64,000 nt of DNA. Source: Psoroptes ovis. Taxonomy: Eukaryota > Arthropoda > Arachnida > Sarcoptiformes > Psoroptidae. Where the stretch lies: assembly GCA_002943765.1 (NCBI GenBank), contig PQWQ01000021.1, positions 806,001 to 870,000 of the forward strand, in the 5' to 3' direction. The notes beneath the pieces were generated by a model, which made no database searches, was not told the origin of the DNA, and saw nothing but the letters and a program-made list of their open reading frames with translations. Of this stretch, positions 54,816 through 63,978 are shown in pieces (position 1 is the stretch's first letter; each line of letters opens with the position of its first letter). A program made the position numbers and the translations under genes.

Positions 54816-55935
54816 GAAAATCAAAATTCAAGCCGAATTCAACAGCTTTGCAAAGGTCAATGCGCAGCACGGGTTGGTGGTGGTGGTGCTGGTCATTCAT
54901 TTGCTTATGTGAACATCTGTCACTTTTCAAATAATCTTGAAGCCATCAGAAAACACTTATTGTTTTGTCTGTCACAAGACACGTGGCAGGTGTGTGTGTG
55001 CCTCGTGCGCGCAAAAGCTTGCGTGATTTTGGCCAAGTCTTAGCCTCATTGTTCTTTGATTTTCTCCTAAATAATACCTTTGAGATTGATCATTTGATCA
55101 AGATCTGCAAGGTCTGCAGGGTCTTCTTGAGGTAGGTCTGTAGGGTTTGCAGTGATTTGCAAGGTCTGCAGAGGGTTATACCTGCAGCATCTGTGCGTGT
55201 GTGTGTTGGTGTGTAAGGGTCTTAATTGTCTTCATCATCTCGAAGTGACAGATGTTCAAAATCGAACACATTTTTACCTGAAAAAAAAATTACGCAGCAC
55301 GTTCCTTGCATGCAGGGTTATAACCTTTTAAAATTTAAATATCTTGAAAATTTGCCCAAAAAAATTATCATCAAACGTCTATACCTTTATACCTACATAC
55401 ATTTATACCTTTATCATCTACAACCTTATCATCTACCCTGCTGCCTTATCATCTATCTTACCTGCATACCCTTATCATCTACCCTACCTGCCTGCTTGCA
55501 TCCACACATACACACATACATACCCTGCATCACTACCCTTGTATTACCCTTGTATTATTACCCTTAGTAACTTGCGTATTTTTCCAAAATTTAAAATAAA
55601 AATTAATCATTTTTAATTCATTCATTCAGTTAAAACAAATAATTGCTACTTTTTACCCTGATCATCATCATCATCATCATACCCTGATGATAAATTACTT
55701 GTGCACTTAAACATGTCCCATCCACATATATCATACACACACATATATACAGTGTACAATAGTAATCAATCACATTTCACTTCACTTTGTTTATTTACAC
55801 TCTTAAAATAATAAATGTGACAATTAATTAATTTAATTTGATTCATTTTTTGAATTTTAATGAACCTCAATTATAACCTTTGGATAATAATAATTCAAAG
55901 GTATCAACCTTACTTTACCTTTGAAAATATAAGCA

Positions 55936-56020
55936 GGTTGTCCGAAAAGTTCTGGCGCATAAATCAATAGAAAATCAATGAAAACATTCATTGAAAATTG
56001 GCCAAAACTTTACGGACAAC
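55936..56020 (+). repeat. TTAGG hairpin relative, subfamily D (degenerate)
   Basis: GGTTGTCCGAAAAGTTCTGG and CCAAAACTTTACGGACAAC. Confidence 0.6.
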
Positions 56021-56138
56021 TCAACTTTCATTCAAACATTTTTTTTGACACATTTTTCTAATGTCAATATGATATATGTGTGTTTTGTCGGTGTTCGGGT
56101 GTAGGTGTGTTGACGTGTGTGCATGTTCATATATATAT

Positions 56139-56230
56139 TTAGGTTGTCCGAAAAGTTTGTGCGCTTTTGAATTTTGGTTAAATCAATGAGTGGCCATGTT
56201 AAAAATCCGTCAAAACTTTTCGGACAGCCC
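56139..56230 (+). repeat. TTAGG hairpin relative, subfamily D (degenerate)
   Basis: TTAGGTTGTCCGAAAAGTTT and AAAACTTTTCGGACAGCCC; longest of the set at about 92 bp. Confidence 0.65.
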
Positions 56231-56616
56231 TTTTTGAATTTAAAAATCGGTGATATTTTCAAATATCACCGAGAAAAACTTGCAAAATACACATGGCCTT
56301 AGCCTTAGCTAAGCTCAGCAGCAATCATATACATAATCCATATACGAATATAATTATAATCGAATCAGGTGAATTATAAGGTATAAATAAACCTTATAAG
56401 CTAAATATACTAAGGCTATGTATGTACACACTCATACATTTCAAAGGTACATACCTTTGAAATCTTTGAAAATGAAATAAATTAATATCAAAGTCGAAAC
56501 AAAGCACAGAAAAAATTATGATTAATTGATTATTGGTCGATTATTATTATTAGCTTGCGCGATCTTGTAATTACAATGATACCAAGCAAGTTTTCGTTGA
56601 GCATAAGGTATAGATA

Positions 56617-56696
56617 TTAGGTTGTCCCATAAGTTCTGGTCGTTTTGTGGATTAAAAAGAATTTAAAAAATGGCAAAAACTTATGGGACAACCCAA
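56617..56696 (+). repeat. TTAGG hairpin element, subfamily A
   Basis: 80 bp between TA dinucleotides. TTAGGTTGTCCCATAAG and CTTATGGGACAACCCAA. Confidence 0.92.
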
Positions 56697-56821
56697 TACC
56701 TTTACAAATTGTTTGTTTGCTTGTAATCCACTTTCAAAAATCAATGCCTTGCAAGCTTTTATAGGATTAATATATTTTCGATATTTTTTTTCTGGCCATG
56801 ATCGACCACAGTAATTCAGCT

Positions 56822-56995
56822 CAGTGATTCTCAACCACTTGTATTTATTAGGTTGTCCGAAAAGTTCATGCCGCTTAATCGAACAGAGTTGCCCATGAAA
56901 ATCGGCCAGAACTTTTCGGACAGCCTAATATTTGCTTCTAAAATTGTGCCACCATCAAATTCTGAAAATTCGGTTAAAAGGGTTGAGCATCACTG
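56822..56995. mobile_element. hAT-like non-autonomous element carrying a nested hairpin
   Basis: Ends CAGTGATTCTCAACCACTTG and, inverted, CAGTGATGCTCAACCCTTTT, as at 38763-38960. A hairpin element (56848-56928) is nested inside. No clean 8-bp duplication was seen. Confidence 0.65.
56848..56928 (+). repeat. TTAGG hairpin element, subfamily C, nested in hAT-like element
   Basis: 81 bp between TA dinucleotides. TTAGGTTGTCCGAAAAGTTC and AACTTTTCGGACAGCCTAA, core GAGTTGCCCATGAAAATCGG. Confidence 0.88.
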
Positions 56996-57239
56996 TGATT
57001 GGCCTATAGCTGGCGTATTAGCTTGCGAATCACTTACAAATTTTGCTTTTTGTTTTGTTTTGTTTCAAGATTATACATTTCATTTTAAAGATTTGTCCAT
57101 AAGTAAGTGTATAGCTTTGAGTTTATATCTTACCTTTGTAAAATTTTTCAAAGGTTCAATGTCTTATCATCATTTAGCTCGTTGCATAGCTTGATTAGCT
57201 TGCGTAGCTCGTAATTATATAATTGTTTCAGAGAACATA

Positions 57240-57320
57240 TTAGGTTGTCCCATAAGTTCTTGCTGTTTTTTAAATTTTTTTTTCATTCGAAAAACAGCAA
57301 AAACTTATGGGACAACCTAA
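57240..57320 (+). repeat. TTAGG hairpin element, subfamily A
   Basis: 81 bp between TA dinucleotides. TTAGGTTGTCCCATAAG and CTTATGGGACAACCTAA. The inner stem has TTGCTG/CAGCAA instead of TTGCCG/CGGCAA, changed on both arms. Confidence 0.92.
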
Positions 57321-58290
57321 TACATAATTAAACTACGCAAGATGTTGCGCTGAGTGTTTCTGCGTGTGTATTCGATATGAACAATGCACACAGCGCTGAG
57401 CATCCAATTTGCTCAGGATCCAACCTGTTGCAGCAGCAGCAGCAACAGCAACCTGCATCCATCCATTGTATTTGTGTGTAATCCTTGAGCATTCAGGTAC
57501 TCTATTCGTCTCGTTTCAAAAGGTTTAACCCTTTGAAGGTTTTAAAAGGTAAAATTAAATCACTTGTTGAGCATACCTTGCGCATCATGTGCTTGTGTAA
57601 TACCTTAGTAGATCCTGTGATATAATTGTACAGATTGCGCAATCGTTCGTTCACACTTTTTCTGAACAAATTTTCAAAGGCTATACATATCTCTAAGATG
57701 ATTTTTTCTGATAAACTTTCCGGTAATTGCCCGAAAATTTTCCCGAAAATTTTTCCCTTCCAAAACTTGAATTTGGATACATTGATGATGCTGATTCGAT
57801 ATGGCTACATTCAAAATTGCTACATTCGAAATTATTTTTTCACTGTGTAACGAAAGATGTTTGTTAATTACAAAATCTTTGAACGATGAAATCTCGGCGG
57901 AATTTTTTTTTCAAACAAAAAAAAAAAAAAAATCCCGACGCAACGCGCATGCGTCTCGTATCCACCGGGAAAAAATGTATCCAAATTTTGATACATTCGA
58001 AAAAATGTTCGAATTATTCGATTCATAATTATCATTCATGACAGCCATTATTAAGGGTATAAACCCTTTAAGTCTACCTTAGAGCCTTGATCAAAGGCTA
58101 AAGTTTTCATTTGTTTTGATGAAATATATGTGTGTGTGAATGTCAAAATTGGTCTGAAGATAATATGGGGCAATTTACATCTGCGAAAATTGCTACAATA
58201 GCAATTTTTCACTCCTCACCCTCTCCATCCTGCTCCTCCTCCTCTTGCGAATTCAAATAACGATGGTATCTTACAGTGTATCTTCGGTAT

Positions 58291-58326
58291 AATTATCTTT
58301 GATGATGATCATCATCAAAGATAATT
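58291..58326. repeat. 36-bp perfect palindrome without loop
   Basis: AATTATCTTTGATGATGA and TCATCATCAAAGATAATT, 18 bases each, directly joined. Confidence 0.8.
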
Positions 58327-58704
58327 TTGTAGCAATTTTTCAAAATTTTCAAATTTGAAATTTTCGAAATTTTCCGCACATCATTTGCTACACTAACAAC
58401 CTTACCTGTAAGGTATACAAAGGCATATATATTTAAGGGTTATAACCTTTTCACATTTGTTAATTGATTGATTGAGAGTTCTCAGCCTCATTTATTCATC
58501 CATATAGGACAATATCGAGACAATAATTGGATAATTTGGGACAATTTTATTTCAATTATTAAAGGTTTTTAAAGGTTAGGGATAAGGGTTAAACATTTTT
58601 GGCAAAATTTTTAAATTCGAATGTTTCAGTGTCTGTGTGCATTGATTGTAGCAATTTTCTCCGGAGCCATTTGTAGCAATTTTCGGGGCAATTTTGTGTT
58701 TCTA

Positions 58705-58784
58705 TTAGGTTGTCCTATAAGTTCTTGCCGTTTTTTAAATTTTTTTCTATTCGAAAAACAGCAACAACTTATGGGACAACCTAA
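58705..58784 (+). repeat. TTAGG hairpin element, subfamily A, near a gene end
   Basis: 80 bp between TA dinucleotides. TTAGGTTGTCCTATAAG and CTTATGGGACAACCTAA. It lies 54 bp beyond the stop of the minus-strand gene ending at 58838, so it may be in its 3' untranslated region. Confidence 0.9.
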
Positions 58785-58837
58785 TATTTGTTTAAATGTA
58801 GCAAAAAAAAAAAAAAAAAAATTTGTATCAAAATTGA

Positions 58838-59251
58838 TCATTGAAATAATTGGCCCCGTTGTCCATGATAATTATGGTGTTGATGTTGATGATGGTGGGG
58901 ATAATTCGTTTGACCGAAACCATGTTGTTGTTGGCCATAACCCTGTTGGTGGCCATAACCATGCTGCTGCTGCTGCTGCTGTTGATGGTTGGTTTGATGC
59001 TGGTGGTGTCCGTAGCCATGGTTTTGCGTATTCATTTGTTGACCAGTTAAGGATGGTACCTGTTGGTGATGGTGTTGGTGAGGTCGTTGTCCATAGCCAT
59101 GTTGATGATTATGTCCATGTTGCTGTTGATGTCCATATTGCGGCTGCGCCATGACTCCATTCGGATACGGATTTGGTTGATGATAATCACGGGTCATAGC
59201 TGACCCGATTATCATCAATATTACGGGTAAAACAAGGGTTAATTGATTCAT
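58838..59251 (-). CDS. small secreted His/Gln/Gly-rich protein
   Basis: 137-residue frame. Residues 1 to about 18 (MNQLTLVLPVILMIIGSA) form a signal peptide. The mature part is low complexity with recurring HGYG, GYGQ, GHQQ and QHHH blocks, a seven-Gln run, and no Cys. Such composition occurs in arthropod secreted structural proteins and in metal-binding or antimicrobial Gly/His-rich peptides; the sequence alone does not decide. It is one exon as read, though GGTGAGT on the minus strand near 59326 could be a donor of a leader intron. The upstream neighbour is on the same strand, 307 bp away. No canonical AATAAA was seen before the hairpin element downstream. Long antisense open frames across it come from the repeat. 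Confidence 0.7.
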   Translation of the reverse strand: MNQLTLVLPVILMIIGSAMTRDYHQPNPYPNGVMAQPQYGHQQQHGHNHQHGYGQRPHQHHHQQVPSLTGQQMNTQNHGYGHHQHQTNHQQQQQQQHGYGHQQGYGQQQHGFGQTNYPHHHQHQHHNYHGQRGQLFQ

Positions 59252-59558
59252 TTTTTGACCAAAGAAAAAAGCGATTCGAGCTCAAAGAACAAAGAAATGA
59301 CCAACAAATGTAAACATTGACTCACCCTGTAAGGTTAGGTAAGGTATTAGGCTGTACCCATGGGTACCCTACTGCAAGAGAGGTTCTCAAGTCCCTAGGG
59401 ACCTCCACTACTGGCCACTACTAGCTGCTAGCAGCATTAATCAGTGCTGTTTGTTGGTGAAAAAATATTTTTGAGAAAAATTGAGGAAAAATTTGAAAAA
59501 AGCTTTTATTTTTCGCCACTAGGTGTCGCCACCGTACGGTGCAAAACCTTTAAATTTT
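59252..59558. other. intergenic spacer between the two minus-strand genes
   Basis: Contains the polyadenylation signal of the upstream gene (59505-59510) and presumably the promoter of the small secreted-protein gene. GTACCCATGGGTAC (about 59355-59368) is a perfect 14-bp palindrome. No TATA box is obvious. Confidence 0.5.
59505..59510 (-). terminator. polyadenylation signal of the 502-aa gene
   Basis: AATAAA on the minus strand, about 50 bases past the stop codon at 59559. Confidence 0.65.
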
Positions 59559-61067
59559 TCAAAATAAAAATTCATTTTCAATTGATTTTGAATGTAGAAT
59601 ATGCGTAATTGATTTATAAAGATTATACGAGATCAGCGCCATCAATGTCCATTTGATTGTTGCCTTGGTTAACGGGTAATTTAAGAGGTTATTGATCAAT
59701 TTAAGTAGCATGTAAATCAATGAAGCTACGATGGCTATAGTTATTGATTCCATAATGATCAATGTTGATTGATAGTCATTGAACAATGGTGGAATGTATT
59801 GGTCTGAGGTTTGTCGAAGATAGTCCTCGAATCGTGTCAGGGCCAAGGTGGCAAATGTAGCAAAAATATTGATACATTCCAATGTATCTTGAATGAATTG
59901 TTTCAATACTTCAATTGTAACCAATTTCGATTGTCGAATCTTTGCTACTGTATCAGTTTCATCTTGATTCTGATTACCCCTGTAGTTCTTGGATTCATAT
60001 GTAAATCGAAGATAATCGTAGAAGTCTCCAAGAATTTTTTGGCGGGAAAATTTCATTTGAATCAATTGATTTAATTGTTTCAATGCTATTAGCGCCATCT
60101 TGTTGTATGTTGATTTATGATTGAAAAAATTCATATTTTGCCAATCACCTTCGACGAAGATTTGAACGAAAGGGTTATACATTTTCATCTGTTCATAACC
60201 TTTGATGAAATCAAATATTTGATTCAATTTTAGATTTAAATGTGGCAAAATTTTTGATTTCGAATCAATTGTAATCAGTAGTTCGTTGCCCGAATTGCTA
60301 CTGTTGCAAATATGTTCGATTTTCGAACGAAAATCAATCAAATCGGCTACATTACTTCGCAGTGAATGCTCCAATTGTATCAATGGACAAAATGTGGCGA
60401 ATGGATTCCGACTGAAATCAAATCCATGCTCCAAAATTGATTTATTCAATTTTAGCTCAAATTCATAATCGAATTCCACCGATTCCCTGTAAGTAAATTG
60501 AATTTTTCCTGTAAAATAATAGTTTGAATCTTCACCAACAGATGGCGCTTTGTTCTCGATAAAAATTTTAAAATTCAAATTTTTCACAGTCCAAACATAG
60601 TTGATTATTATTGATGCATTCGAGAGGTGAAGATGTTGTTGGTCATTATCTTGATCATCGATATCATCATCGATATTATCGATATAATCATTAATCAATT
60701 CCACCATCATCAAGGGTTGATTAATTGCTACATTTTTGACAGTAAAACGATGTATCACTGTAGTGTTTGAATCATTAATTTTTTCAGCAGAAATTGATAC
60801 ATTCAATTGATTAATCATCGGTGACATTAGTTCAATTTGATACAATTGATTTATTGATACGGTAGGGGGCGTTGCTGAGCCATTAATGACCCTTTGTCGA
60901 CCGCCAATATGACCATTAATCATTGACAATTGAAATCGTGACAATACAATTTGACCAAAATCACCACCAGTGACAAATGTATCATTAATCGATTGACCAC
61001 TATCGATTAATGTAACCATCAACATCGATAGTGCTACAACAATCGTCATCGATACTTGATTAATCAT
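59559..61067 (-). CDS. unrecognised secreted/membrane glycoprotein, 502 aa
   Basis: I do not recognise the family. The frame begins with a signal peptide (about residues 1-25, MINQVSMTIVVALSMLMVTL then IDSGQS). The large N-terminal region has at least eight N-X-S/T sites (for example NDT, NGS, NVS, NTT, NAS, NKS, NSS) and an acidic Asp run (NIDDDIDDQDND), pointing to a glycosylated extracellular domain. Two hydrophobic segments near the C-terminus (about 434-457 and 472-486) look like membrane spans, with a short tail ending IENEFLF. The frame is one uninterrupted exon of 1.5 kb, and an AATAAA follows. Ile, Asn and Leu codons dominate as expected in AT-rich DNA. It sits head-to-tail upstream of the small secreted-protein gene. 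It could be a lineage-restricted protein. Confidence 0.75.
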   Translation of the reverse strand: MINQVSMTIVVALSMLMVTLIDSGQSINDTFVTGGDFGQIVLSRFQLSMINGHIGGRQRVINGSATPPTVSINQLYQIELMSPMINQLNVSISAEKINDSNTTVIHRFTVKNVAINQPLMMVELINDYIDNIDDDIDDQDNDQQHLHLSNASIIINYVWTVKNLNFKIFIENKAPSVGEDSNYYFTGKIQFTYRESVEFDYEFELKLNKSILEHGFDFSRNPFATFCPLIQLEHSLRSNVADLIDFRSKIEHICNSSNSGNELLITIDSKSKILPHLNLKLNQIFDFIKGYEQMKMYNPFVQIFVEGDWQNMNFFNHKSTYNKMALIALKQLNQLIQMKFSRQKILGDFYDYLRFTYESKNYRGNQNQDETDTVAKIRQSKLVTIEVLKQFIQDTLECINIFATFATLALTRFEDYLRQTSDQYIPPLFNDYQSTLIIMESITIAIVASLIYMLLKLINNLLNYPLTKATIKWTLMALISYNLYKSITHILHSKSIENEFLF

Positions 61068-63533
61068 TGTTTCCGAAACTCATTAAATTCAAAATTAATT
61101 AAAATTCAGAAAATTCACACGTGAAAACTTTGAAAACTTTGAAAATGACAAGTGATTTTATGTGTAATTGATTCGAAAAATAAAACGATAGCCTTAAGCA
61201 TTTGATGATCATATATGTGATAACCCTTTCACTACTCTTGAAAACTCATTGAATTTTGATTTTTTCACAAAATCACTAGTCACGATTTGACCATTAAGCA
61301 CCCAAACACATGTGTGATTCAAAAGCAAGTGATCAGCATCAGCAAGCACATGGTCAGCATGATATGATGCATCAACAGCATCATCATCAGCAGCAATATT
61401 AAAGGTACGTGCTCTTCTATGTTTGCTGCGCGAGTGATGATTGTCTCTGTATGTGTGAAAACTAGTTTTACCTTATAGTTATCATTGCTCAGCTTATCCT
61501 TGATATCATTCGAATGTTTTCGTTTGTAATTGTATCAATGAATGTTGATGGTGGGTGGGTGGTGAAATGATTAATTGACCCCTTTCACGTCTAGCTGCAG
61601 AGATGTTGTGGTACCCGCAAGAGGGCGCTAAATCTTATGATTTTCATGGCCCTCGATTAACCTTGATTATTGCTGCGCAACTGCTGTATAACAGTATTAG
61701 ATTTCCCGGAAAGTTTCTCGCGGTAATTTCCGGGAAATTTATCGTAAAGATTTCCATACAGAAAAGTCAAACCCCTGGTGATGAACTTTGACCTTTTGAT
61801 ATACTTTTCTTTATGATTACATCATTTGTGAATCACTCATTAACAACACAAGGAATGTATCAAATGATATTTGAAATATTCACTTGAAAAAAATCAGAGA
61901 ATTCCATTTGATTAATTAATTAATCACAAATCAAATTACAGTTGCTGTGTACGGCCCCTGATTTTTGAGCAAATGTAGCGAACATCGAAAGAATTTCTCA
62001 TATTTCACACGGGAATTTTTTCCGGGAATTTTCCCCAGGATCATTGAATTACCGATTCCCGATGTTCTGAAACTGACATTTTGGACTAAATTGATATTAA
62101 TTTACTTTGCCTGACAGAATCAATTTTCAAAGGTGCACATTTTTTATGAATGGCCCTTCGGTGATTGTACCTGGGAAATTTTCCAGAAAAATTCCTGGAA
62201 AATTTCAAAAAAAATTTCCAGAAATCAAATTCCCGAAATTCCCGAAAACACGGTGTCTAATGATCATACAGTGTATGTATGATTGAACCTATTCATGTAC
62301 CTTTTCCAAAGGTTGACCCCTGTTCAATCATTTGATTAATGACCACATTTTGAGCATGGTGTTTTCGGGAACTTTTCCTTTCGGAAACTTTCTCTGGTAA
62401 ACATTTTCAAAGGCTGTGCATCGAAAGGTTATACATTCATTGATTGTAATTGATTGTAACTGACTGACCATTGACTATCGAATTGATTAATTGATTTAAC
62501 TTTATTTATGAATGGTCCTTTTAAACGATTTAATTCATTCATTCAATTATCACGCATGATTAATGATCAGTGATGAATTATTTCATATCGATGCATTGAT
62601 TCGAATTTCAAAGGTATGAGGTATGTTTGTAAGGCTATACATGTATCAAGGTTATACATGTACATATCTATGAAGGTTATACAGGTACAAAGCTATAAGC
62701 TTCAGGCCGATCGGACCACCTTGATGAAAATCCGAATAATCAATCAACCTTCATCTAACAGGCATCATTCTCTTTGGGTATAATCCTCGCTGAGCGCCCC
62801 CCGGAGCCGGCACCTTGTAACCTGAGTTGAATTTCATGGCGTTTCCTACCATCAGCCGATGCATAATGGCCGGGGGGACAGCAGCAACAAACTCAGCCAG
62901 TTGCCCTCTTATCCCTACCTCTTACCCTTGAAAATAATTCCCCGAAACAGCAAAATCGATTAATCAATCAATTGATTGAAATTCTTACGGGAAAATTTCC
63001 CAAAAAAAATTTTTCCGAATTTCGATAATAATCAGGTATATACCTTTGAAGGTATATACCTCTTGAAATACCTTTGAAAACCTTCAATTTTCTCAAATTT
63101 TCTCATCAATATTCGAGTAATCCAGTGAATACATAATTGAATTTCATTGAATGATGAATTCATTGATTGAAATTAATCAAAAAGATAATTTGATCATAGA
63201 TTGGTCTAAGGCTATAACCTGATTGAAAATAGATCAACGTAGATCTTTGAGTAGGTTACAGAACCTCTGATGTGTTCTGATCGATGTCCAATTTGAAATT
63301 TGATTCCTGTATCATCAAATGATTCCGACTCCAAATTGTCCATATTTCACCACCCTGTCCCCTCTTCCCCGCCCCCCTCCTTGTAAGATATTTTCAAATT
63401 TTCCAATTTTCCAATTCCAATATTGAACACATCAATCATCCATTGGTCCAAAGAATTTTCTTAAGAATTAGTTCGATATGAAATCGTAGAAATTCTTCCC
63501 ATGAAAATTCTTCTGTAAGAAATTTCTCCATTA

Positions 63534-63652
63534 CAGGGTTTAAAGTTTTTATTCAAAGTTTTAAAGTTGATTTTCGTAGTTTTGAATGGAATTTTAATTC
63601 GTAAAATTACGAAATTTAATTTTAAAACTACGAATTAAAACTTTAAACCCTG
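63534..63652. mobile_element. 119-bp CAGGG foldback element
   Basis: CAGGGTTTAAAGTTTT and AAAACTTTAAACCCTG at the ends, TA on both sides (63532-63533, 63653-63654), and further inverted blocks of TCGTAGTTTT / AAAACTACGA inside. Almost the whole length folds back. A loosely similar, more degenerate block with the same AAACTACGAATTTAAA-type units lies at about 54575-54750. Confidence 0.7.
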
Positions 63653-63898
63653 TATTTGATTTTTTATTGATTTTTCATTTCAACTAATTCTTGTCGAATC
63701 ATCATCATCAACATCAATGTAATCATTGACATGTTATTGACTTTCAGTGGACAGCAGCAATCAATTGACAACAATCAAACAACGATGCAATCATCAGAGC
63801 AATCGAACGGACAATCAATGGACCCTTATGAATCTTCGGACAATTCTCGAACAATGGAACAAAGACGATAAATGACAATGGCAGAGACAAGATAAGTA

Positions 63899-63978
63899 TT
63901 GGGTTGTCCCATAAGTTCTTGCCGTTTTTTAAATTCTTTTTCATTTGAAAAACGGCAAAAACTTATGGGACAACCTAA
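63899..63978 (+). repeat. TTAGG hairpin element, subfamily A
   Basis: 80 bp between TA dinucleotides. TTGGGTTGTCCCATAAG and CTTATGGGACAACCTAA. Confidence 0.92.

Larger units (their letters stand above)
35285..58837. other. 23.5-kb gene-poor stretch
   Basis: I found no convincing gene. It holds 23 hairpin elements, two hAT-like elements, two TTAA MITEs, GGAAATTTTCC arrays, a GC-rich minisatellite (53951-54265), perfect palindromes (43655-43698, 58291-58326), ATCA/GATT simple-sequence blocks (43640-43770, 47380-47710), TA and GT microsatellites (37618, 42022) and telomere-unlike A/T runs. A Pro-rich open segment after a consensus acceptor at 40013 is the only weak exon candidate. It could be intergenic or the intron of a gene lying outside the window. 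Confidence 0.55.

Noticed and set aside
58621..59154. 177-codon forward frame antisense to the His-rich gene
   Set aside because: Its Val/Gly/Asp/His repeats are the complement of the CAT/CAA repeat; the minus-strand frame has a signal peptide and a tidy start and stop.
61310..61402. 30-codon His/Gln-rich frame (MCDSKASDQHQQ start) followed by AAAG/GTACGT
   Set aside because: CAGCAT/CAT repeats give such peptides by chance; the apparent donor after the stop is not enough to call an exon.
165..63978. Regularly recurring hairpins considered as a CRISPR-like array
   Set aside because: Spacing is irregular, spacers are kilobases long, and the setting is a spliced eukaryotic genome; TA flanks indicate transposition.
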